Source of the DNA: Bacillota bacterium
GTDB lineage: Bacteria > Bacillota_I > Bacilli_A > Erysipelotrichales > Erysipelotrichaceae
Assembly: GCA_023388035.1 (NCBI GenBank)
Contig: JAEWGY010000108.1
Span: 1 to 7,934 of the forward strand
Reading direction: 5' to 3'
Length of the DNA: 7,934 nucleotides
Shown here: in pieces, positions 1-6,230 of the stretch
Layout of the letters: each line of letters begins with the position of its first letter
How positions within the stretch are numbered: position 1 is the first letter of the stretch
Position numbers and translations under genes: made by a program
The notes under the pieces: generated by a model
What the model was told of the DNA's origin: nothing
Database searches by the model: none
What the model saw: only the letters and a program-made list of their open reading frames with translations

Positions 1-134
1 CTATTAGGACTATTTAAATCATAGTAATAATTTTCAAAAACTTCTAATTTGAGTTCATCATCATTTTCAACGATCTTGTCAATTTGTTTTTTACTAAGCA
101 GCATTTTATATTCTTTTTCAATTTTAATATTCAT
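1..134 (-). CDS. CYTH-domain protein, N-terminal 44 residues only (cut by window edge)
   Basis: The visible 44 codons begin MNIKIEKEYKMLL and continue to ENYYYDLNSPN. The ExExK signature that opens CYTH domains is present as E6-K7-E8-Y9-K10. The later NYYYD stretch matches the usual N-Y-Y/F-D-T segment of Firmicute CYTH proteins such as YjbK. CYTH proteins form a tunnel that binds triphosphates and divalent metal, and family members include thiamine triphosphatase, tripolyphosphatase and class IV adenylate cyclase; the substrate of the Firmicute type is not settled. The ATG directly follows the TAA of the upstream RpiR gene with no gap, and its GGAAGG ribosome site lies inside that gene's last codons, so the two are probably cotranscribed and translationally coupled. 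The C-terminal part lies outside the window, so catalytic completeness cannot be judged. Confidence 0.8.
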   Translation of the reverse strand, partial: MNIKIEKEYKMLLSKKQIDKIVENDDELKLEVFENYYYDLNSPN

Positions 135-851
135 TTAATTACCTTCCAAATATTTTATAAATAATAAATCATTGATAATAAAATAGAATGATTTAAGTTT
201 TGAATTACGATTGAAATAACTGATATTAATATCTGATAATAAAGCTAATTTATTATTTTTATTATTAGTTATCGATAGGATTTTTATTTTACTTGCTTGT
301 AACTTAGTTATTAATTCAATCAGTTTGGGATCATTTCCCTCATCACTATAAATAATAAAAAGGCTATTTTCCTTAAGACTAGGAATCAGAATTGAAGTTT
401 CTAGCCTTCCTTCGCTTACATTAATTAATAATCCTGCATCTAAAAATAAACTACGCAAATATTTACAGGCATAATTAAGTGATGAATTATCACTGTAGGC
501 AATGATATCAGGAGCCTTATTTATCATAGTATTTATAATTTTAAAATCAATTTTATCTAATAAATTAATACATTCCTTAAGATCATAGGCAGTATCATTA
601 ATATTAATGGACATTTTTCGTTTATTTAAAGATAAACGTAATAATAATTTGAGTTCATTTAAATTATTTAGTTCAATCTTATTTAAAAATCGCTTAAGAC
701 TGGTACTAGTAATATTTAACTTAAGTGCTAAGGTATTAAGATTTAGTTTACTTATTTGTAAAGGATTATTAAAGATGTAACTGATTATTTCATAGTCTAA
801 TTCATTTAACTTAGACTTGTTTTTACTGATTAATTCTCTTAATTCAATCAT
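135..851 (-). CDS. RpiR/MurR-family transcriptional regulator with a degenerate SIS domain
   Basis: This 238-residue protein has RpiR architecture. It starts with an N-terminal helix-turn-helix region (about residues 15-60, recognition part near NITSTSLKRFLNKI), followed by a linker and a C-terminal SIS-like sugar-phosphate-binding domain (about 104-235). RpiR regulators bind operator DNA and sense phosphosugars through SIS. The usual SxSGxT loop is replaced by YSDEGND near residues 168-174, so ligand binding may be altered or lost. The ATG overlaps the end of the preceding RpiR gene by 8 bases (ATGATTGA contains both start and stop). It has a good AAGGAG site 7 bases upstream, so the pair forms one transcript. 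The product is close in length to its neighbour but clearly diverged from it, so this is not a recent duplication. The family call is fairly secure; the regulated genes are inferred from context only. Confidence 0.8.
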   Translation of the reverse strand: MIELRELISKNKSKLNELDYEIISYIFNNPLQISKLNLNTLALKLNITSTSLKRFLNKIELNNLNELKLLLRLSLNKRKMSININDTAYDLKECINLLDKIDFKIINTMINKAPDIIAYSDNSSLNYACKYLRSLFLDAGLLINVSEGRLETSILIPSLKENSLFIIYSDEGNDPKLIELITKLQASKIKILSITNNKNNKLALLSDINISYFNRNSKLKSFYFIINDLLFIKYLEGN

Positions 852-1590
852 GATTAAGCTCCTTAATAAATGCTAAGTATCTTAATAGTAAAATTTCAGC
901 TAAAATAAAATAAGTAGCTAATGATTCATAATTTAGATCTTTGGCATTAACCATAATCGAATCGGCATAAAGATTATAGCTTGATATTTGACTTAAAGAG
1001 TTAGTTTTATTCCTAGTTATGGATAAGGTTTTAACTGACTTTAATTTTAATAATTCAGTAAAATTTAAAACTTCCTCATTTTCGCCAGAAACTGAAATAA
1101 GAATACAAAAATCGTCTTTATTAATTATATTATATGCTGCTAGAGCTTCTTTACTACCGGTTATATTAAATAACGCCTTATTCGCAACTAAAAATAAACG
1201 CTTAAATTCTTTTTTAATTGAAGCTTGAAGCATTCCTTCACCATAAATATAAATCCTTTTAGCCTTATGAATGGTAGTGAATAGATCATCTAATTTAATC
1301 GTTTTTAGACCATTCATAAGGTTTGTATAAGTATTTAAAACTGCTGTTAGTAAATCATTATCTAAATTTAAGTTATTTTCATACTTCAAGATATACTTAA
1401 GTTCACTATAGCCCTTAAGTTCCAATTTTTGACAAAAACGTAGAATGGAAGATTTAGAAATATTAAGCAGTTTGGATAGATCAATAATTGATAGATTAAT
1501 TATTTGGTGATCCTTAAGATACTTATAAATCATTAAATCATTATCATTTAGACGATGATAGTATTTATTTATTAAAAGATTTAATTGCAC
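844..1590 (-). CDS. RpiR-family transcriptional regulator, GlvR-like
   Basis: The 248-residue protein has an N-terminal HTH_6-type winged helix (recognition part about 36-57, with NISKSSILRFCQKL) and a C-terminal SIS domain (about 103-235). The SIS loops are intact: IYGEG at 114-118 and SVSGENEEV at 166-174. The opening, with INKYYHRLNDND, closely follows the usual N-terminus of this subfamily and supports the GTG start at 1590. No Shine-Dalgarno site precedes that codon. In Bacillus subtilis the RpiR protein GlvR activates the glvA-glvR-glvC maltose operon, and this gene sits just after a glvA/glvC pair. The likely role, by inference, is to sense maltose-6-phosphate or a related phosphosugar and to control that operon. 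It is separated from glvA by a terminator, so it probably has its own promoter. Confidence 0.87.
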   Translation of the reverse strand: MQLNLLINKYYHRLNDNDLMIYKYLKDHQIINLSIIDLSKLLNISKSSILRFCQKLELKGYSELKYILKYENNLNLDNDLLTAVLNTYTNLMNGLKTIKLDDLFTTIHKAKRIYIYGEGMLQASIKKEFKRLFLVANKALFNITGSKEALAAYNIINKDDFCILISVSGENEEVLNFTELLKLKSVKTLSITRNKTNSLSQISSYNLYADSIMVNAKDLNYESLATYFILAEILLLRYLAFIKELNHD

Positions 1591-1596
1591 TTCTAT

Positions 1597-1625
1597 ATTT
1601 TATCTTATTAAAAATAAAAATAATA
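1597..1625 (-). promoter_or_regulatory. Candidate promoter of the RpiR pair, overlapping the glvA terminator
   Basis: On the minus strand a -10-like TAAAAT (1602 to 1597) lies 7 bases before the GTG start at 1590. The position 17 bp further upstream (1625 to 1620) reads TATTAT, a poor -35. The predicted transcription start falls on the G of GTG, which would explain the missing ribosome site. The -35 region lies inside the terminator hairpin of glvA. This is a by-eye call in very AT-rich DNA, where chance -10 matches are common. Confidence 0.35.
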
Positions 1626-1641
1626 GTCTTTAAGACTATTA
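1611..1641 (-). terminator. Rho-independent terminator of the PTS-glvA operon
   Basis: A perfect inverted repeat pairs 1621-1628 with 1634-1641 (8-bp stem, 5-base loop; the symmetry extends to 10 bp around base 1631). On the minus strand it is followed by a T-rich run (1620 to 1611: five T, A, four T). The glvA stop codon (1641-1639) lies inside the stem. The position directly after the gene and before the RpiR start supports termination here, with partial read-through possible. Confidence 0.8.
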
Positions 1642-2973
1642 TTTAAGTGTTGGCCAGTAATCTTTATTCACCTTTATGAAATCATCAAGGATGAGTTTAG
1701 CTACGCTAGCACTAGGAACAATTTTTGAAAGACTTAATGCTTGCCATAATTTTTGATATGATCCCTCAATCCATGCTTCAACAACTAGTTTTTCAACTGA
1801 AACCTGTTGTTGCATAAGTCCTTTTTGAAATTCAGGTATCTCACCTTGAGCAATTCTTTCATAGCCATTACGTCCTACTATACATGGAATTTCAACCATG
1901 GCAGTACGATCAAAGTTTAGTACCGCTCCCTCATTTGGAACGATAAGCAAGAAGCGTTCTAAGGTATTCATTGCGATAGCACAGGCTAAATCAACAATGT
2001 AAGTAGCGTGAGCATCAGCTTCAAAACCACTATCTTTAGCACTGCCCTTTTCAATTATACGTCTGCAAGCATCAAAGACATGTTTTTCACGACCATCAAT
2101 TACCTCATTAGCTCTGGTATAGTTTGGATTAGAATGCTCTACTACATAATCAGGATAGAAATAGTATTTTAAATAAGTATTTGGAATGGTATTTGGATCT
2201 AAAGCATAAACATCCTTAGCTTTATAGAAGGTTGATTTCCATGATTCATCAATATGTTGATTAGTTTCAGAAATACCATCTGCAAAACCACTTTTAGCAA
2301 CATGTTTACGGATTTCTGGTAATAAATCATTACCTTCACGATCATAGATCTTATGCCACCAACCAAAGTGATTTAAACCATAATAACCTACTTGTAATTC
2401 TTTTCTTGATTTAAGACCACACATTGAAGCCATCTTTTCTTCTAAGTCAATAGGCATATCACAGATATTAAGAATCTTAGAATTAGGTCTTAAACGTCTA
2501 GTAGCCTCAGCTACGATAGCAGCTGGATTCGAGTAGTTAAGCATCCATGCATTAGGTGAATATTTTTCCATATAATCAAGAATTTCTAATACGCCACCAA
2601 TAGAACGCATACCATAAGCAATACCACCAGGACCACAGGTTTCTTGACCGACAACACCGTATTTTAAAGGAATCTTTTCATCAAGTTCACGCATAGCATA
2701 TTTACCTACTCTAATATGTGCTAAAACGAAATCAATGTCACTAAAAGCTTCCTTAGGATCGCAGCTGTAGCTAAAAGCAACCTGAGGGCAGTTTTCCTTA
2801 ATATAGATTTCACACGCTTTAGCGACTAATTCTTGTCTTTCTTTATCATTATCATAGAATTTAATGCTATGGATAGGGAAGCGATCCATATTATCAAGTA
2901 ACATTAAAACGATACCTGGAGTAAAGGTGCTACCTCCTCCAGCAATAGTAACTGCATAAGATTGTTTTTTCAT
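1639..2973 (-). CDS. glvA: 6-phospho-alpha-glucosidase, glycoside hydrolase family 4
   Basis: This 444-residue cytosolic enzyme hydrolyses maltose-6-phosphate and related 6-phospho-alpha-glucosides to glucose-6-phosphate and a sugar. GH4 enzymes need NAD+ and a divalent metal, usually Mn2+, and work by oxidation-elimination. The protein follows Bacillus GlvA and Fusobacterium MalH almost from end to end. A Rossmann NAD-binding start with IAGGGSTFTPG is at residues 10-20, GVVGQETCGPGGIAYGMRSI at 106-125, and MLNYSNPAA at 144-152. The metal ligands are Cys171 in NICDMP and His202 in GLNHFGW. Asp172, the proposed acid, is present, and the catalytic Tyr is probably Tyr267 in NTYLKYY. Family length is about 440, so the protein is complete. 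A strong AAGGAGG site 4 bases before ATG overlaps the stop of the upstream membrane-protein gene, giving tight operon coupling with the permease that makes its substrate. Confidence 0.96.
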   Translation of the reverse strand: MKKQSYAVTIAGGGSTFTPGIVLMLLDNMDRFPIHSIKFYDNDKERQELVAKACEIYIKENCPQVAFSYSCDPKEAFSDIDFVLAHIRVGKYAMRELDEKIPLKYGVVGQETCGPGGIAYGMRSIGGVLEILDYMEKYSPNAWMLNYSNPAAIVAEATRRLRPNSKILNICDMPIDLEEKMASMCGLKSRKELQVGYYGLNHFGWWHKIYDREGNDLLPEIRKHVAKSGFADGISETNQHIDESWKSTFYKAKDVYALDPNTIPNTYLKYYFYPDYVVEHSNPNYTRANEVIDGREKHVFDACRRIIEKGSAKDSGFEADAHATYIVDLACAIAMNTLERFLLIVPNEGAVLNFDRTAMVEIPCIVGRNGYERIAQGEIPEFQKGLMQQQVSVEKLVVEAWIEGSYQKLWQALSLSKIVPSASVAKLILDDFIKVNKDYWPTLK

Positions 2974-2982
2974 AAGTCCTCC

Positions 2983-3405
2983 TTAAAAATTCAAACGTAA
3001 AGTAACGATAAAACAAATAATAGCAATAATCAAATTAAAATAGTTTAATAAGTTAACTTTTTTAAAATCAAATTTATATTCCTTTAAAGATAAATTAAGA
3101 TATAAAAGATAAAGGATCATAAATAGATTAAGACTTAAACATTGACTTATTAACATGACCAGTAAATTAGCTTTAATAATATGTATTTCAGTCTTTTTAA
3201 TGATGTAAATGATATAAGCCTCTATCATATTTAAAGCAGCAATTAGCATAAGTAAAGCAAATAATGGATTGAGCTTTAATAAGGTATTTAAATCAAATTC
3301 ATATTTCAGCATGTTTAAATATAGATAGATAAAGATTAAAATACTAAAAGCTAAACTGAGATACATTAATAAAGTTAATTTTCTTAAAAATTTATTTTCT
3401 TTCAT
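2983..3405 (-). CDS. Small four-helix membrane protein of unknown function in the PTS operon
   Basis: I do not recognise the family. From the ATG at 3405 the protein has 140 residues, beginning MKENKFLRKLTLLMY. It contains four hydrophobic segments near residues 10-33, 46-69, 77-104 and 118-137, joined by short Lys-rich loops. There is no signal-peptide cleavage site and no PTS motif. It overlaps the last 14 bases of the EIICB gene and ends 9 bases before glvA, so it is translated from the same mRNA, probably by coupling, because no clear Shine-Dalgarno site precedes the ATG. An in-frame GTG at 3447 would add 14 residues inside the EIIB coding region; I prefer the ATG because the extra residues (MLRRFVKNLKNSLI) look like out-of-frame coding of EIIB. 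Position suggests a role linked to sugar uptake, but composition alone (Leu/Ile/Lys/Asn) gives no function. It could also be a rapidly evolving accessory protein. Confidence 0.7.
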   Translation of the reverse strand: MKENKFLRKLTLLMYLSLAFSILIFIYLYLNMLKYEFDLNTLLKLNPLFALLMLIAALNMIEAYIIYIIKKTEIHIIKANLLVMLISQCLSLNLFMILYLLYLNLSLKEYKFDFKKVNLLNYFNLIIAIICFIVTLRLNF

Positions 3406-4966
3406 TATCAAGGAATTCTTCAAGTTCTTCACGAACCTTCGCAACACTCATCCCAATTATTATTTGAACCGATTTATCATTTAGTAAAGCGCCATGAGTA
3501 CCGATTGATTTAAAGAATTTATCATCCTCAACTAAATCAGGATTAGCAACGATTAATCTAAGACGGGTCATGCAATTAGAAACTTCTAAAATATTATTAG
3601 TGCCACCTAGTCCTGCAACAATATTAAGGATTAATTCACTTGCTCCTTCGCTTTTAACTTTCATATTCTTTTCACGATATTCTTTTTTAGTATGAAATTT
3701 AACTTCTTCATCATCTTCTCTACCAGGTGTTTTTAAATTGAATTTAAGAATCAGAAATTTAAAGACAACATACCAGATTAGCATAAATACTAAACCAATT
3801 ATTAACATCGTTAGATATTGCAGATAATGATTTTTCATTAGTGGTATCCAGTTAAGTGAAGCCATTTCGATAACACCACCTGAATGAATACCTACAATAC
3901 CAAATAAATACATTGTTGTAGAGATACATGCTGCAAGTAAAGCGTGAACGACAAATAACATTGGCGCAATGAATAAGAAGGTGAATTCGATTGGTTCAGT
4001 AACACCACAAAGAATTGCTGTTAAGGTTATTGGTATTAATAAACCTAAGACTTTTTTCTTTTTATTAGGCTTAGCAGTATGATAAAAAGCTAAGGCAACA
4101 CCAGGACAACCGAAGATCTTTGAAAAGCCAGTTGCGGTAAAACCAGCTTCAGGAAGAATTTCCTTAAGGGAACTACTTGAAGCTGCGATATTAGGTAGAT
4201 TAGTTGCCCAATAAGCATAAAGACCACCAGGAACTAAGATATTATCATAATAAAATGGTGAATATAAAATGTGATGTAAGCCAAAAGGAATTAATAATCT
4301 TTCTAAAAGAATAAAGACCCAAATACCTAAGGCACCAGTAGATGACATAAAGCCTTGGAATAAAAACATACCATGTTGAACCTTTGGCCATAATAAAGCA
4401 GCTAATAAAGCTAATGGAATCATTACGAAGAAACCAATTGTACAAATGAAGGTTGAACCAGAGAAGGTACCAATCCATTCAGGTAATTTTGTATCAAAGA
4501 AACGGTTATGAAGATAGATAACCACTAGGGATATAGCTAAGGCTCCAATCATTCCCATATCTAATGTCTTAATATTAGCAATCATAGTAAGACCACTAAC
4601 ACCACCAACATTTTGACTAAAATCAACACCAAAGGCATTTCCCCATTGACTTAGGATGGTTGAAAGGAAATAATGGAAAGTTAGATATAAAACTAAGGCT
4701 TCCATAGCGCAGCGAGCTGCTTGTTTTTTAGCCATTCCAATCGGTAATCCAACAACAAATAATAAAGGTAATTGATTAAAGACAGTCCAGCCACCCTGTA
4801 GTAAGACATTGAAAATTTGATACCATAGATGGTCGGGTTTTGCTAAATCACCAACTACAGCACTGGTGGTTGCTAGAGTACCTATACCAATGATTACACC
4901 AGCAAAGGCGAATAATAAAACTGGAGTAAACATCGCACCACCAAATTTTTGAATTTTTTGTATCAT
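3392..4966 (-). CDS. glvC: PTS alpha-glucoside (maltose) permease, EIICB
   Basis: This 524-residue membrane protein imports maltose or related alpha-glucosides and phosphorylates them, using phosphate from HPr through an EIIA. It matches Bacillus GlvC/MalP and Fusobacterium MalB throughout. The EIIC domain (about 1-410) opens with MIQKIQKFGGAMFTPVLLF and has about ten hydrophobic helices, the GLHHILYSPF loop with His231-His232, and the conserved GVTEPIEFTF motif at 321-330. A charged linker (about 411-440) leads to EIIB (about 441-524), whose phosphorylated cysteine is Cys465 in VSNCMTRLRL. No EIIA domain is attached and none is coded nearby, so a glucose-type EIIA from elsewhere must serve it, as is known for GlvC. 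An AAGGAGG site 5 bases before ATG fixes the start. It heads an operon with the small membrane protein and glvA. Confidence 0.95.
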   Translation of the reverse strand: MIQKIQKFGGAMFTPVLLFAFAGVIIGIGTLATTSAVVGDLAKPDHLWYQIFNVLLQGGWTVFNQLPLLFVVGLPIGMAKKQAARCAMEALVLYLTFHYFLSTILSQWGNAFGVDFSQNVGGVSGLTMIANIKTLDMGMIGALAISLVVIYLHNRFFDTKLPEWIGTFSGSTFICTIGFFVMIPLALLAALLWPKVQHGMFLFQGFMSSTGALGIWVFILLERLLIPFGLHHILYSPFYYDNILVPGGLYAYWATNLPNIAASSSSLKEILPEAGFTATGFSKIFGCPGVALAFYHTAKPNKKKKVLGLLIPITLTAILCGVTEPIEFTFLFIAPMLFVVHALLAACISTTMYLFGIVGIHSGGVIEMASLNWIPLMKNHYLQYLTMLIIGLVFMLIWYVVFKFLILKFNLKTPGREDDEEVKFHTKKEYREKNMKVKSEGASELILNIVAGLGGTNNILEVSNCMTRLRLIVANPDLVEDDKFFKSIGTHGALLNDKSVQIIIGMSVAKVREELEEFLDNERK

Positions 4967-4984
4967 ATTTTCCTCCTTGCTTTA

Positions 4985-4990
4985 ATTATA
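4985..4990 (-). promoter_or_regulatory. Candidate -10 box of the PTS-glvA operon
   Basis: A perfect TATAAT is read on the minus strand from 4990 to 4985. The expected start point, about 4978, is the first base of the AAGGAGG ribosome site, giving a leader of about 12 nt. The region 16-18 bp upstream is a pyrimidine run with no good -35, which would fit a promoter needing an activator. The short leader matches the one inferred for kdgK, which adds some support. Confidence 0.45.
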
Positions 4991-5068
4991 GGAAAGAAAA
5001 AATAAAAAAGAAGAGTTTACAATTATTTAGGTAATAGTGCTCACATTTGATTAAAAATAACTTTTTTA

Positions 5069-5080
5069 GGGAAATTTCCC
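5069..5080. promoter_or_regulatory. Perfect 12-bp palindrome GGGAAATTTCCC, candidate regulator operator
   Basis: The palindrome stands in the noncoding stretch between the kdgK terminator and the PTS operon, centred about 96 bp upstream of the inferred operon start. No other copy is visible in the window. It lacks a T-run and loop, so it is not a terminator. An upstream palindrome together with a poor -35 is consistent with an activator site, and the GlvR-like RpiR regulator at 844-1590 is the obvious candidate. Binding is not shown by the sequence. Confidence 0.4.
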
Positions 5081-5090
5081 AGAATTAGTT

Positions 5091-5117
5091 AAGAAAAAAG
5101 ATCGATTACTCGATCTT
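5091..5117 (-). terminator. Rho-independent terminator of kdgK
   Basis: On the minus strand an 8-bp perfect stem (AAGATCGA at 5117-5110 pairing with TCGATCTT at 5105-5098) encloses the tetraloop GTAA. The stem's last T bases run into a further T-rich tail (5097 to 5091), giving six T in a row. The stem shares two bases with the kdgK stop codon at 5118-5116. It separates kdgK from the PTS operon. Confidence 0.88.
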
Positions 5118-6138
5118 ATCTTTGAACTCTACCAGAACCATCACCAGCCATTAAATCTTTAACTTCTTTTAGGCTGACAAGATTTAAATCACCCTCAATT
5201 GAATGTTTAAGACAACTTGATGCTACTGCGAATTCAATTATATCTTGATTAGGATACGCTTCACTTAGTGCGTAAATAAGACCAGCAGCGAAACTATCAC
5301 CACCACCAACACGATCAACGATTTGCATATCATATTTTTTAGAGAAGTAATAATTATCATCTTTATAAAGCATTGCTGACCAAAGGTTTCGACTTGCTGA
5401 AATACTTTCTCTTAAAGTGATTGCTACTGCCTTAAAATTAAAACGTTCCTTAAGCTTTAAAGCAACTTCCTTATAGGCATCATGAGCAATTTCACCTTTA
5501 GTTACATCAGTATTACTAGCACTAATGCCAAAGACCTTGTGAGCATCTTCTTCATTAGCGATACAAATATCAACATAAGGCATTAATTTAGACATTACTT
5601 CATTAGCTTTTTCACTAGTCCATAATTTCTTACGGAAATTTAAATCACATGAAACTGTTACATTGTTTTCTTTGGCAATCTTTAAAGCTTTTAATAAAAT
5701 TGCAGCAAGCTCGTCATTTAAAGCTGGTGTAATACCAGTGAAGTGGAACCAAGTTGCATCCTTAAAAATTGTTTCAAAATCAAAATCAGCTTCACTAGCT
5801 AAGGCAATACTAGAATTAGCACGATCATAGATAACCTGACTAGCACGTTGACTAGCACCTTTTTCAAGATAATAAATACCAACTCGATCACCACCTCTGG
5901 TAATATAATCAGTTTTAACACCATATTTAGCTAATTCATTAACTGCTGCTTGACCAATCGCATGACTAGGTAATTTAGATACAAAATAAGCTTCCTTATT
6001 AAATTGAGCTAAAGATACCGCAACATTAGCTTCACCACCACCATAAGTTGCTTCAAATTTATTAGCTTGGGTAAAGCGTAAATACGATTCAGGAGCTAAT
6101 CTTAACATTATTTCTCCAAAAGTAATAAATTTAGACAT
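5116..6138 (-). CDS. kdgK: PfkB-family sugar kinase, probable 2-dehydro-3-deoxygluconokinase
   Basis: The 340-residue cytosolic kinase most likely phosphorylates 2-keto-3-deoxygluconate with ATP to KDPG, a step in uronate and pectin breakdown. PfkB features are clear: the N-terminal start KFITFGEIMLRLAP, a substrate-side YGGGEANVAV at 32-41, the segment RVGIYYLEKGASQRASQVIYDR at 85-106 typical of KDG kinases, CDLNFRKKLW at 164-173, and the anion hole with catalytic base GGGDSFAAG, where Asp281 is the base. The C-terminal tail GDGSGRVQR is typical of the Firmicute group. The start has a GGAGG site 6 bases upstream. The gene has its own promoter and terminator, and no aldolase, isomerase or dehydratase of the pathway lies beside it. 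Another 2-keto sugar acid or ketohexose substrate remains possible, so the substrate is less certain than the family. Confidence 0.85.
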   Translation of the reverse strand: MSKFITFGEIMLRLAPESYLRFTQANKFEATYGGGEANVAVSLAQFNKEAYFVSKLPSHAIGQAAVNELAKYGVKTDYITRGGDRVGIYYLEKGASQRASQVIYDRANSSIALASEADFDFETIFKDATWFHFTGITPALNDELAAILLKALKIAKENNVTVSCDLNFRKKLWTSEKANEVMSKLMPYVDICIANEEDAHKVFGISASNTDVTKGEIAHDAYKEVALKLKERFNFKAVAITLRESISASRNLWSAMLYKDDNYYFSKKYDMQIVDRVGGGDSFAAGLIYALSEAYPNQDIIEFAVASSCLKHSIEGDLNLVSLKEVKDLMAGDGSGRVQR

Positions 6139-6156
6139 AAATCCTCCATTTTTAAC

Positions 6157-6185
6157 AGTTTAAAAGAATTGAATAAATAAGTCAA
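6157..6185 (-). promoter_or_regulatory. Promoter of kdgK
   Basis: On the minus strand TTGACT (6185-6180) and TAAACT (6162-6157) are separated by exactly 17 bp, five and four matches to the sigma-A consensus. The predicted start near 6150 leaves a leader of about 12 nt that holds the GGAGG ribosome site. This is the best promoter in the window. Confidence 0.65.
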
Positions 6186-6195
6186 ATATTTTGGT

Positions 6196-6222
6196 AAAAA
6201 ACAAAAATTGTATAACTTTTTT
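6196..6222 (-). terminator. Weak AT-only hairpin after asnA, possible terminator
   Basis: On the minus strand a run of A bases with TT (6222 to 6214, with one bulged G) can pair with AATTTTT (6209-6203) around a 4-base loop. A GTTTTTT tail follows. The stem has no GC pairs, so it would be weak. Its place between asnA and the kdgK promoter is suitable, but chance is likely in such AT-rich DNA. Confidence 0.3.
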
Positions 6223-6230
6223 AATAAATT

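Noticed and set aside
844..846. Possible mycoplasma code (TGA read as Trp), considered because of the low GC content
   Set aside because: TGA ends the RpiR gene at a sensible length exactly at the next gene's start, and conserved Trp residues use TGG.
1019..1228. 69-codon plus-strand open frame
   Set aside because: It lies wholly inside the RpiR gene on the other strand, has no ribosome site, and its translation resembles no family.
3406..3447. GTG start adding 14 residues to the small membrane protein
   Set aside because: This stretch codes the conserved end of EIIB in another frame, and no good ribosome site precedes the GTG.
4245..4478. 77-codon minus-strand open frame
   Set aside because: It is an out-of-frame reading of the EIIC membrane domain; its Trp/Phe/Tyr-rich product reflects shifted membrane codons.
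5032..5045. Sequence resembling a CcpA catabolite (cre) site upstream of the PTS operon
   Set aside because: The minus-strand reading TGTGAGCACTATTA misses the central CG and differs from the consensus at about three key positions, so it is not better than chance here.
4967..5097. Riboswitch or T-box leader before the PTS operon
   Set aside because: Apart from the palindrome I find no multi-stem fold or terminator next to the start codon, and the inferred mRNA leader is only about 12 nt.
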